Positions 8,601 through 15,374 of a DNA stretch of 64,000 bases are shown here, piece after piece. Origin of the DNA: Bacteroidetes bacterium UBA1941 (lineage in GTDB: Bacteria > Bacteroidota > Bacteroidia > Chitinophagales > LD1); the NCBI GenBank assembly GCA_002336805.1, contig DDEZ01000003.1:1-64000 (forward strand). Direction: 5' to 3'. Within the stretch, counting starts at the first letter, position 1, and each line of letters starts with the position of its first letter. The notes beneath the pieces are model-generated. The model had not been told where the DNA came from and ran no database searches. It was given only the letters and a program-made list of their open reading frames with translations. The translations under genes were made by a program, and so were the position numbers.

Positions 8601-8843
8601 GATGTAGTACCAAATCCATTCACTAGTGCTACCACTATCTTTATATCTTCCTCAGAGCCGCTGACGGGTGCTCAGCTGCGATTCTATGACCAGCTGGGTA
8701 GGGTAGTAGATGTAGTGCCGGTAGCCACAGGCGCCCATCAGATAGAGTATACTAATAGCAAACTCGCCGCGGGCATCTATGACATAGCCCTCGTACGCAA
8801 TGAGAGCATCATAGCCATCCGCAAGGCTGTAGTAGAGAAATAA
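5613..8843 (+). CDS. Secreted S8 subtilase with 12 Cys-pair repeats and T9SS tail
   Basis: Large extracellular serine protease, 1076 aa from the ATG at 5613 (chosen because it begins the signal peptide MRQLYLLFATCVIAMSITAQ; a TTG 24 bases upstream would add a non-hydrophobic tail). The catalytic triad is complete: Asp167 (GIIDGG), His230 (DQGHGT), Ser608 (GGTSMASP). The His-Ser distance of about 380 residues is much longer than in simple subtilisins, so an extra domain is inserted in the catalytic core. Residues about 673-984 are twelve tandem 26-residue repeats (VYGC...NYN...GTCIPK), each with two cysteines. The last ~75 residues (VVPNPF..., GIYDIALV) are a type A T9SS sorting domain, so the protein should pass the outer membrane and be anchored or released by sortase PorU. 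Confidence 0.92.
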   Translation: MRQLYLLFATCVIAMSITAQQAPQYRLEKKRVATIDGTIRGSAQADKLGSLLLHQKLKDPRYAHSTELQHIMVQGDPAAVQALTSKYHGVYKYSVGNVSSVSIAYKDLVAFSASPVVRAIEAKGDIGYGKAFMDTARIMNNIDSAQQGIAPLTMPYKGAGVVVGIIDGGIYFRHKDFRKLNGDTRIRYIWDQVSTAGTAPGPYNYGSQWDSAQINAGTCGHIEPSSDQGHGTAAAGVAAGNGLSWDTGDAYLRGRYVGVAPEANIIVVRVDGTRPDYLATIADAINYIYSKAAALGMPCVINTSVGTYYGPRDGSELSVQTIEGMLTQQSGRVLVAAAGNAGSTKYHLSYPLSATDSLWTWFIYNASIPGIYFDLWADTAQFRNANFALGCDVGATGAVRGRTPYLNALTSFNYGGGTYAEIDDTLRGAGGVYLGAYTIGVTKYEGSYHIEFFAKPGTTSDIWRLETKGQGRFDLWASSSLIGTSNFATLGNPGAWPNYRFSDTISSIVAGWQCSPKVITVANYYNRKGYRNIDSTYINLGVTPGARSTSSSVGPTRDGRIKPDIGATGDVLLTTGDSTYISQLTIAGGANRQKIALGGKHVRDGGTSMASPVVAGAAALYLQEHPTANYAEVMQAFKLTARKDTFTSTVNIPNVRFGWGKLNTYRALITPIVYGCMDTGSANYNPNANVDTGGCIPKVYGCTDTGSINYNPLANVNNGTCIPKVYGCTDTGSINYNASANVNSGTCIPKVYGCTDTGSINYNASANVNNGTCIPKVYGCTDTGSINYNAAANVNNGTCVPKVYGCMDTGSITYNPLANVSNGSCVPKVYGCTDTASINYNAQANVNNGTCVPKVYGCRDTGSINYNPLANVSNGSCIPKVYGCTDTGSINYNAAANVNNGTCVPKVYGCTDTASINYNPQANVSNGSCVPKVYGCTDTGSINYSAQANVSNGSCIPKVYGVMDTTCRNYNPQANVNGGTCIPSGVTDFSNVSLAMDVVPNPFTSATTIFISSSEPLTGAQLRFYDQLGRVVDVVPVATGAHQIEYTNSKLAAGIYDIALVRNESIIAIRKAVVEK
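7629..8564 (+). repeat. Twelve tandem 78-bp coding repeats
   Basis: Exactly 12 in-frame copies of 26 codons inside the subtilase gene. Copies 2-11 share VYGC-DT-S-YN--ANV-NG-C-PK. Copy 1 and copy 12 are the most diverged. Copy 12 has Val in place of the first Cys and gains a Cys five residues later (VYGVMDTTCRNYN). Third-position changes are numerous, so the array is not freshly duplicated throughout. Confidence 0.95.
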
Positions 8844-8866
8844 CTTTCTAAAAGAAATCAACGGAA

Positions 8867-8894
8867 AGCCTTCGCGTATAGCGAGGGCTTTTTT
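8867..8894 (+). terminator. Intrinsic terminator of the subtilase gene
   Basis: AGCCTTCGC / GCGAGGGCT, 9-bp stem with one G-T pair and a GTATA loop, followed by five T. Confidence 0.9.
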
Positions 8895-8936
8895 GTGTCT
8901 GCTTCTGGCTGTCTGCTATGAGTGTTTAGGTTCACA

Positions 8937-9440
8937 TCATTTGACCAATGTAAATAATTCCTCATGAGCTACCACATACGCAGCCATCCGCTCCCGCTCT
9001 GCATCCATTATCGCATAGTATTCATTGTCCAGCGGCTCAAACTCAGGATGCTCCTGATACATTTTGGCAAATTCCTGCAGCGTTTTCTCGCGCTCCAGTA
9101 TGGCTTTCTTATCCCTGTATAGCGGCCGCGCACGGTCTATGATCGCTGCAGTCTCTGCGAGCCCCCACCCGCGAAGCAGCTCACTCACAGGCGTCTCAAA
9201 GATAAAAGAGCCGTAGCCATTCTCTATCAGCTGGATGATACCACCATTGGCCACCTGCCCGTCCCAGGCCTCGTAGCCCAGCAGCAGATTTTGCTCTGTG
9301 GTCAGCGCGGGTAGCTGCTGCGATGGGTCTGCAGCAGCGATACCGCGATAGAGATCGCATAGCTGCCAGATCAGCTCAGCAGCATCAGCCTTCAGTGCAT
9401 CAAACTCAGCGCGGTCCAGTATCGGGACGGTCACGGCCAT
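8937..9440 (-). CDS. DUF4375/DMP19-like protein, 167 aa
   Basis: The central part (about 50-125) resembles the DUF4375 / DMP19 C-terminal-like family: EQNLLLGYEAWDGQVANGG, then ENGYG and AAIIDRARPLY. DMP19 of Neisseria is a DNA-mimic protein, but most relatives are uncharacterised and the mimic role should not be assumed here. There is no signal peptide or membrane segment; the C-terminal third is acidic and helical (EHPEFEPLDNEYYAIMDAE). It lies 11 bases downstream of the TonB-dependent receptor gene on the same strand and is probably co-transcribed with it, without an obvious functional link. Confidence 0.65.
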   Translation of the reverse strand: MAVTVPILDRAEFDALKADAAELIWQLCDLYRGIAAADPSQQLPALTTEQNLLLGYEAWDGQVANGGIIQLIENGYGSFIFETPVSELLRGWGLAETAAIIDRARPLYRDKKAILEREKTLQEFAKMYQEHPEFEPLDNEYYAIMDAERERMAAYVVAHEELFTLVK

Positions 9441-9451
9441 GTGTCAGTCAG

Positions 9452-11881
9452 TTACTTTTTGTGAGAAAAGCCAAAGTCTATGCGGTAGTAGAATAGCGGC
9501 AGGAAGCCCAGCTGGTAGATCAGCTGTGGCTGTGTAGATGCACTCACGTACTGCAGGCGCAGGATGTTCTTTTGCCCTGTCACATTCACCAGGTCTACAC
9601 CCACCTCTTGTGTCAGGTGCTTGCGGCTGTTGAATGAGTAATTGATCTTCACATCAAAGCGGAAGTACGGTTTGAATTCAAACTTATTGCGTAGTGCATC
9701 CTGCACCACCGGCTGGCCTGCATCGGCAGATTTGGCCAGGTCAAACGGGGTATACCGCTGCCCTCCGCCAAAGGTGATCTTGCCACCTATACCGATCGTG
9801 TTCAGCCGTTTCTTACCCCATTTGAATTCTTTGGTGCCCAGCACATTCATCACATAGTGGCAGTTGAAGTCAGAGTTGTACCACTGGCCATCTGAGGCGC
9901 GGTACCGTGCATCATACAGTGACCCTGAGAACATCGCAAACCAGTTATGCGTAAAGAACTTCTCTACAGTCAACTCTATACCCATATTGCGGCCTATGCC
10001 CTTATTGGTCAGCCTGCCCGGGAAGAAGCGGTCAAAGCCCGTACCCTCATTCAGGATGGAGTAGGAGGAGGCAAAGGTATCTATTGGCAGCCCAAAGATG
10101 TATTGGAAATAACCTTCCACTTTGATCCGCACATCGTGGCGGAAGAAGACATCATAGCTACCCACTACGTGGAAAGAGCGCGTGAAATCCAGATCCTTAT
10201 TGCGTAGCCGGGTATCACTGCGGTTGGTAAAGTTTTCCCGCTGGAAGTACGCGTAGTAGGGCTGTGTCTGGCTGTGCAGGCCGGTACCCAGTGCGAGGGA
10301 TTGATTAGGCTTGAACTGGTACTTGACCGAGGCGCGGGGCTCCAGACTCCAGCTCCAGTTTAGTGTGAAGAGCTGCCCGTGCAGGCCTGCCGTCACACTT
10401 ACCTTCCGGGAGATATTATACTTCCACTGCACATATGGCAGGAATAGGAAATGAACACCCTTATACTGCAGACGGTACTCCCACTGGTAGCGCTGCTCAT
10501 TCAGATTGCTGTCAGTATAGTTGAATACCAGCATCTGAGAGTTCATGCCAAAGCGCAGTGAGTGGCGCGGATTGAGCTTATAGTTGCGATAGAAATTGCC
10601 GCTGAATCGCGACTCTACAAACTGGTAGCCCATCTGGCGGTACATGCCATCTACTATAAAGTTGCCCGTGGCAGAGTCTACATGGCGAGCTACGCGGTTG
10701 AAGTGGTCGCCTATAGTAGTGCCGGAGGCAGCAAAGGTGATCTTGGAGTAGCACTTGTCATTGATCGGCCTCGTGTAGCTGATGCCAAATATGCCGAGAC
10801 CTGAGCGGAACCATTCATCTATATTATTAGAGGCATAGATATCCTGTCCTCCCGGCCGTTTATTAGTACTGGTGATAAACTCAATAGTACTCAAGCCGCC
10901 TATGCCAAAGAGTGAAATGTTGCCCTTCTTCAGCGGGAAGTTCAGTTTGAAGTTCAGGTCCTGGTAGTGCGGTACGGCGGTAGTGCCTATGTCTACGCCC
11001 AGTTTCACCAGCAGGTCCAGTGTAGAGTACCGGTAGGCAAACTGATAAGAGGATTTTTTCTTGCGGTCTATCGGCCCCTCTGCACTCGCCTCAAATCCCA
11101 GCAGGCCCCACTGCAGTGATGCCTCATGCTTTTCATCATTACCGTTTTTAAATTTTACATCAAACACTGCTGCCAGCGCATTGCCATATTCTGCAGGGAA
11201 AGCTCCCGTGAGGAAGTCAGAATTGGCCAGCGACTTATTGTTCAGCACATTTACCGAGCCGCCTGTAGTACCCGCTATAGCAAAGTGTGAAGGGTTTGGT
11301 ATGTCTACATTCTCCACACGCCAGAGCACACCGAGAGGAGAGTTGCCGCGCACCACGATATCATTGCGAGAGTCATCGGTGCCAGACACACCGGCAAAGT
11401 TTGACGCCATACGCGCCGGGTCCGATCGGCTGCCTGCATACCGCGTAGCCTCCTCTACGGTAAACTGCCTCGCACTCGTCTGCGCCATGTCATTGATAGA
11501 TTCGCCCTTGCGCTTGCCGGCGCTGACCTGTACTTCATTGATCTCCGTCACGGTAGGTTCCATCTCTATACGCAGCACCACCTCCTTGGCAGCTGTCACA
11601 GGCATATTGGGCATCGTCACCTTGTTATAGCCTATGTACGAGGCAGAGACATTGACACGGCCCACAGGCACATCTTCTATGCGGAAGTAACCCTTGTCGT
11701 CAGTAGCCGATCCACCTATTAGTTTATCGCCTACATGTACAGCTATATTCACACCTATCAGTGGTGTATTGGACTCGCGGTCCATCACCGTACCTCGTAC
11801 TATCTGGGTGATAGCCGTGGTCTGGGCCATAGATAGCCCGCTATATACCAGGATAAGATAAAAGAGTACCGCTCTTCTCAT
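9452..11881 (-). CDS. TonB-dependent receptor with carboxypeptidase-regulatory-like domain
   Basis: Outer-membrane active transporter, 809 aa. Signal peptide MRRAVLFYLILVYSGLSMAQ (1-20); CarboxypepD_reg-like beta-sandwich (about 27-115: RGTVMDRES, PLIGVNIAV, GYFRIEDVPVG); plug domain (about 118-240: RSDPARMASNFAGVSG, NDIVVRGNSPLGVLWRVE); then a 22-strand-barrel-type region rich in alternating aromatics, ending in ...FYYRIDFGFSHKK. It lacks the SusC signature and no SusD lies nearby, so a carbohydrate-utilisation locus is unlikely. The substrate is unknown. It is followed closely by the DUF4375-like gene. Confidence 0.93.
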   Translation of the reverse strand: MRRAVLFYLILVYSGLSMAQTTAITQIVRGTVMDRESNTPLIGVNIAVHVGDKLIGGSATDDKGYFRIEDVPVGRVNVSASYIGYNKVTMPNMPVTAAKEVVLRIEMEPTVTEINEVQVSAGKRKGESINDMAQTSARQFTVEEATRYAGSRSDPARMASNFAGVSGTDDSRNDIVVRGNSPLGVLWRVENVDIPNPSHFAIAGTTGGSVNVLNNKSLANSDFLTGAFPAEYGNALAAVFDVKFKNGNDEKHEASLQWGLLGFEASAEGPIDRKKKSSYQFAYRYSTLDLLVKLGVDIGTTAVPHYQDLNFKLNFPLKKGNISLFGIGGLSTIEFITSTNKRPGGQDIYASNNIDEWFRSGLGIFGISYTRPINDKCYSKITFAASGTTIGDHFNRVARHVDSATGNFIVDGMYRQMGYQFVESRFSGNFYRNYKLNPRHSLRFGMNSQMLVFNYTDSNLNEQRYQWEYRLQYKGVHFLFLPYVQWKYNISRKVSVTAGLHGQLFTLNWSWSLEPRASVKYQFKPNQSLALGTGLHSQTQPYYAYFQRENFTNRSDTRLRNKDLDFTRSFHVVGSYDVFFRHDVRIKVEGYFQYIFGLPIDTFASSYSILNEGTGFDRFFPGRLTNKGIGRNMGIELTVEKFFTHNWFAMFSGSLYDARYRASDGQWYNSDFNCHYVMNVLGTKEFKWGKKRLNTIGIGGKITFGGGQRYTPFDLAKSADAGQPVVQDALRNKFEFKPYFRFDVKINYSFNSRKHLTQEVGVDLVNVTGQKNILRLQYVSASTQPQLIYQLGFLPLFYYRIDFGFSHKK

Positions 11882-11916
11882 GATGTGTGTGTACGTCAGA
11901 AAAAGATATTAAGAGG

Positions 11917-12282
11917 TTATTTTACCTCTTCTACTTTATATACAAAGTAGTTAGTCTTGCCCTCCCAAAAGAAGCTATGGTTGATCTGCTTGTAGTGCAA
12001 GTTTACATTTTTGCCTACCAGCGTTTGAAGCTGATCTGCCACTTCTTTATCCCTTACGGAGAAATCCCACAGGTTGTTGACCAGGCCTACCTTGGCATCC
12101 TGGCCCAGGCCTATCTGATTGATCTCTCCTTCGTAGGTCTTAAACAATACTCCAGGCTGACCAAATTTCACCAGTACACCTGCACGGCTTTCATCATTGA
12201 CCGGAAACTGGGTAAAGCCATAGATACCACCCATTATCAGCAGTAGGACGAGGATAATGATGGCGACTGATTTCTTTGTCAT
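11917..12282 (-). CDS. Small membrane-anchored protein, unknown function
   Basis: 121 aa: one N-terminal membrane segment (residues 6-25, AIIILVLLLIMGGIYGF) and a soluble domain of about 95 residues containing GVLVKFGQPGVLFKTYEGEIN. Similar short proteins occur in Bacteroidetes; automatic annotation sometimes calls them 6-phosphogluconate dehydrogenase, which the length and sequence do not support. The domain is probably on the periplasmic side (in-out anchor with KK at the N-terminus). It is 35 bases upstream of the TonB receptor gene, on the same strand. Confidence 0.7.
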   Translation of the reverse strand: MTKKSVAIIILVLLLIMGGIYGFTQFPVNDESRAGVLVKFGQPGVLFKTYEGEINQIGLGQDAKVGLVNNLWDFSVRDKEVADQLQTLVGKNVNLHYKQINHSFFWEGKTNYFVYKVEEVK

Positions 12283-12367
12283 ACAGTATAAATTTATCTA
12301 AAGATAAAGTCTTTTTAGTCGTTGATACAAGGCTGACTTACAAACACTGAAGTGTACACAGCATTGC

Positions 12368-12398
12368 TTTTGAAAGAATACCAGAAAGTGTATTTTAG
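12368..12398 (+). promoter_or_regulatory. Candidate promoter of the Fe-S operon
   Basis: TTTTG (12368-12372), 18 bases, then TATTTTAG (12391-12398), a near match to TTTG-N19-TAnnTTTG. Two deviations keep confidence low. Confidence 0.35.
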
Positions 12399-12407
12399 CC
12401 CCTGCTC

Positions 12408-12430
12408 AACAGATGGCCTTCTCATCTGTT
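12408..12430 (+). promoter_or_regulatory. 8-bp inverted repeat in the Fe-S operon leader
   Basis: AACAGATG, 7-base spacer, CATCTGTT: a perfect dyad 20 bases before the ATG at 12451 and just downstream of the candidate promoter. It could be an operator or an RNA hairpin. There is no T-run, so it is not a terminator. Confidence 0.5.
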
Positions 12431-12450
12431 ATAGAGTCAAATACTAAACC

Positions 12451-13773
12451 ATGGTACTTACTGTTATACAATCTCTCTGTTTCATCCTTTTTGTAGGCGG
12501 CTGCGGCTATATCGCTTTCCGCGGCTTTCGCAATGTCTACCTGAATATCATGCTCGGCCGCTCAGCGGACTATACTGACCACCCCGGCGAGCGCTGGAAA
12601 ACGATGCTCATGGTAGCACTCGGCCAGAAGAAGATGTTTAAGCGCCCGGTGGCGGCTATGCTGCACCTGGTGATCTACGTATCCTTTGTGATCACACAGG
12701 TAGAGCTCATTGAGATCTTCATAGATGGCGTCTTTGGTACACACCGCATCATCTTTCACGCCTGGGAGCATATCCTTGTGCTGCGTGGCCTTTATGTATT
12801 TGCCATCAACCTCATAGAAGTACTGTCTGTCCTGACTTTCATCGTGACGGTTGCTTTCCTCTATCGCCGTGACATGCTGAAGCTCCCACGCTTCAACAAG
12901 CCAGAGATGAAAGGCTGGCCCAATATGGATGCGCACATCATCCTCTTCCTGGAGATGTTTCTTATTACAAACATCTTCATCATGAATAGCTTCGATATGG
13001 CTGCTGCTCATGGAGAGTATGGCTTCTGGATCAGTGGTATGATAGCGCACAACTGGGAGGGGCTGAATGAAGGACTCATCGAGGTATTTGAAAAGATAGG
13101 CTGGTGGGGCCACCTGGCTGGTGTGTTTGGCTTTCTCATGTACCTGGCACACTCCAAGCACCTGCATATCCTGCTGGCCTTCCCTAATACATACTTCTCC
13201 CGCCTGACGCCGAAGGGCTATATCAATAATATGCCAGAGGTGACCCGCGAGGTAAAGCTGATGCTGGATCCTAATGCACAGGTAGAGCCTGCTGCCTCTG
13301 ATGCTCCGGCCAAGTTTGGCGCCAAGGATATCTTTGACCTGACGTGGAAGAACCTGCTGGATGCCTATACCTGTACCGAGTGCGGCCGCTGTACCGCACA
13401 GTGCCCGGCCAATATGACCGGCAAGCTACTCTCGCCGCGCAAGATCATGATGGACACCCGCGACCGCATGGAGGAGGTACGCGAGAAAATGGACGCTAAC
13501 AAAGGTGTATGGGTAGATGATGGCAAGAACCTGATAGAGAATGGCTACATATCTGTAGAAGAGCTACGCGCCTGCACTACCTGCAATGCCTGCGTAGAAG
13601 AGTGCCCTGTCAATATCTCTCCACTGGATATCATCATGCAGCTGCGCCGCAGCCTCATCATGGAGGATAGCAACTCGCCTAATGAGTGGAACGGTATGTT
13701 TGCTAATCTGGAGAACAATGGAGCGCCATGGCAGTTTTCACCACAGGACCGATTGAACTGGGAAAAGGCTTAA
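12451..13773 (+). CDS. HdrC-like membrane Fe-S oxidoreductase subunit (NarI-like N-terminus)
   Basis: 440 aa. The N-terminal half has about five membrane segments (starting near residues 5, 68, 112, 163 and 221) with spaced histidines, including HLAG (221) and HSKHLHI (234-240), resembling the haem-b membrane domain of NarI/DsrM-type subunits. The C-terminal half carries two complete [4Fe-4S] motifs, Cys308/311/314/318 and Cys375/378/381/385. Such proteins pass electrons between a soluble donor and the quinone pool. The next gene supplies the CCG-type subunit, so together they look like a split version of a membrane-bound HdrD-like oxidoreductase; the ETF:menaquinone oxidoreductase type is one possibility. 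The donor is not shown by the sequence. Confidence 0.85.
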   Translation: MVLTVIQSLCFILFVGGCGYIAFRGFRNVYLNIMLGRSADYTDHPGERWKTMLMVALGQKKMFKRPVAAMLHLVIYVSFVITQVELIEIFIDGVFGTHRIIFHAWEHILVLRGLYVFAINLIEVLSVLTFIVTVAFLYRRDMLKLPRFNKPEMKGWPNMDAHIILFLEMFLITNIFIMNSFDMAAAHGEYGFWISGMIAHNWEGLNEGLIEVFEKIGWWGHLAGVFGFLMYLAHSKHLHILLAFPNTYFSRLTPKGYINNMPEVTREVKLMLDPNAQVEPAASDAPAKFGAKDIFDLTWKNLLDAYTCTECGRCTAQCPANMTGKLLSPRKIMMDTRDRMEEVREKMDANKGVWVDDGKNLIENGYISVEELRACTTCNACVEECPVNISPLDIIMQLRRSLIMEDSNSPNEWNGMFANLENNGAPWQFSPQDRLNWEKA

Positions 13774-13822
13774 TCTTCAGTAGACCATTTTAAATTTCAA
13801 CTATCAAATTTCAAATAAGACA

Positions 13823-14620
13823 ATGGATATAAAGGTTCCTACTATGGCCGAGATGGCCGCAAATGGTCAGAAGCCGGATGTGCTGTTTTGGGTGGGCTGC
13901 TCAGGCAGTTTTGACCAGCGTGCACAGCGCATCACGAGGGCATTTGTCAAGATACTGAACCATCTCAATATCAAATATGCCGTACTCGGCACCGAGGAGA
14001 GCTGCACCGGTGACCCGGCCAAACGCGCCGGCAATGAATTTGTCTACCAGATGCTCGCCATGCAGAATATCGAGGTGATGAATAACTACGGCGTGCAGGA
14101 GATAGTGACCACCTGCCCGCACTGCTTCAATATCCTGAAGAATGAATACCCTGCACTGGGCGGCAAATACCGCGTGCGCCACCATGCACAGTACCTGCAG
14201 GAGCTGATAGACCAGGGCAAGATCAAACTCACAGATGCGACCAGCTTCAAGGGCAAACGGATCACCTATCATGACTCCTGCTACCTGGGCCGTGCCAATG
14301 AGATCTACGAAGCACCGCGCAAGGTACTCGAGCTGCTCGATGCGGAGCTGGTAGAGATGAAGAGCTGCAAGACCAAGGGCCTCTGCTGTGGTGCCGGTGG
14401 TGCGCAGATGTTTAAAGAAGAAGAACATGGCAAGCTGCGTATCAACGAGGCTCGCACACTGGAGGCGCTGGAAGTGCAGCCAGATATAGTAGCCTCAGCC
14501 TGCCCGTTTTGCAATACGATGCTCACTGACGGCGTGAAAGGCAAGGACATGCAGGTATCTGTCAAGGTATTTGACATAGCCGAGCTGATCGCGCAGGGCC
14601 AGGGGCTGGACGGTTTCTAG
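13823..14620 (+). CDS. HdrB-like CCG-domain Fe-S protein
   Basis: 265 aa, no membrane segment. It contains two CCG-type cysteine modules as in heterodisulfide reductase subunit B and related subunits: Cys98/Cys101 (TTCPHC), Cys153, the Cys188-Cys189-Gly core (GLCCGAGGAQMF) and Cys227/Cys230 (ACPFC), with an earlier CSG and SCTGDP region. These bind a non-cubane or special [4Fe-4S] centre in known relatives. It lies 49 bases downstream of the membrane subunit gene on the same strand and ends at a strong terminator, so the two form an operon and presumably one complex on the cytoplasmic face. Confidence 0.88.
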   Translation: MDIKVPTMAEMAANGQKPDVLFWVGCSGSFDQRAQRITRAFVKILNHLNIKYAVLGTEESCTGDPAKRAGNEFVYQMLAMQNIEVMNNYGVQEIVTTCPHCFNILKNEYPALGGKYRVRHHAQYLQELIDQGKIKLTDATSFKGKRITYHDSCYLGRANEIYEAPRKVLELLDAELVEMKSCKTKGLCCGAGGAQMFKEEEHGKLRINEARTLEALEVQPDIVASACPFCNTMLTDGVKGKDMQVSVKVFDIAELIAQGQGLDGF

Positions 14621-14646
14621 TATCCTATTTTGTGATAAGTCCCATA

Positions 14647-14685
14647 AAACACTAAGGCCCGGATTGATACCGGGCCTTAGTGTTT
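14647..14685. terminator. Bidirectional intrinsic terminator
   Basis: A perfect 16-bp stem, AAACACTAAGGCCCGG with its complement, and a 7-base loop, between the Fe-S operon and the convergent WYL gene. Confidence 0.92.
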
Positions 14686-14698
14686 ATGAATAAAGATA

Positions 14699-15070
14699 CT
14701 AATGATCTTCCTCCTCAAAGTCGTCACTGTAATGACTGCTTACGTCATCCTGATATTCTTCGACTTTAAAATTCTCTTTTCTGACAAACTCCTCCAGTTT
14801 GACCTTGATCATATTCAGCCTGTCCAGACGAAAGGAGCGATAGTCGCCCCTCAGGCGGCACCATGCCACGAGATTGCGGCGGCGGTCCTTGTAGACCAGT
14901 GCCATAGGCTCTATCTCGCGGGTAGAGACTCCTTTATCCTTTGAGTCATACTCTATGATAGCCACCAGGCGATTGTCTATCGCATTATTGACTGTACTGA
15001 GCAGGTTAGGAGAATAGTGCATTTGTTTTCGCTGCACCGGGCTACGATTGTACGTAGAAGTTCCGTTCAT
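14699..15070 (-). CDS. Stand-alone WYL-domain protein, 123 aa
   Basis: Residues about 22-92 fit a WYL domain: AIDNRLVAIIEYDSK, IEPMALVYKDRRRNLVAWC, and YRSFRLDRL, the conserved RxxRLDR-like end. WYL domains bind nucleic acid or small ligands and usually follow a helix-turn-helix DNA-binding domain; here only about 20 basic residues precede it and no helix-turn-helix is present. The C-terminus is an acidic tail (DDFEEEDH). A role as a regulator partner or ligand sensor is possible but unproven. It is transcribed alone. Confidence 0.75.
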   Translation of the reverse strand: MNGTSTYNRSPVQRKQMHYSPNLLSTVNNAIDNRLVAIIEYDSKDKGVSTREIEPMALVYKDRRRNLVAWCRLRGDYRSFRLDRLNMIKVKLEEFVRKENFKVEEYQDDVSSHYSDDFEEEDH

Positions 15071-15374
15071 GCGGTTTGGGTTTTGTTATACAATATTGGT
15101 GATCAGGGGCGGGGTCCTGGCACCTCACAGGGTTGATACTGACGAATTTATCACTATTTACTAACTTTTATCCAAAATACATTGAATGGATGCAATGTTT
15201 AATGCAACGGTAGATGTTTTAACAAATTAATCGCGTGTAGGCTGTATGTGGCGCGGTTGTTAGGTCACAGGATTTTCATCGTTTTGAGAGTTTCCTGCTC
15301 GCCGCACCATAAAGCGAAAACGGCTGACAGATATGCCAACCGTTTTTACTTATGATCTATAAAGGTACTGATAG
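15071..15374. other. Gene-free stretch, 304 bp
   Basis: It holds the upstream region of the WYL gene and the downstream region of valS. Apart from the hairpin at 15317-15347 I see no gene, tRNA or repeat in it. Confidence 0.6.
15317..15347 (-). terminator. Possible terminator of valS
   Basis: AAAACGG / CCGTTTT, 7-bp stem with a 16-base loop, 28 bases past the valS stop on the minus strand. The T-run is short (TTTT inside the stem), so termination efficiency is doubtful. Confidence 0.4.

Noticed and set aside
15250..15266. GTATGTGGCGCGG(T/C)TGT similar to 36355-36371
   Set aside because: One mismatch in 17 bases between two intergenic sites is expected by chance in 64 kb; no positional relation to genes.
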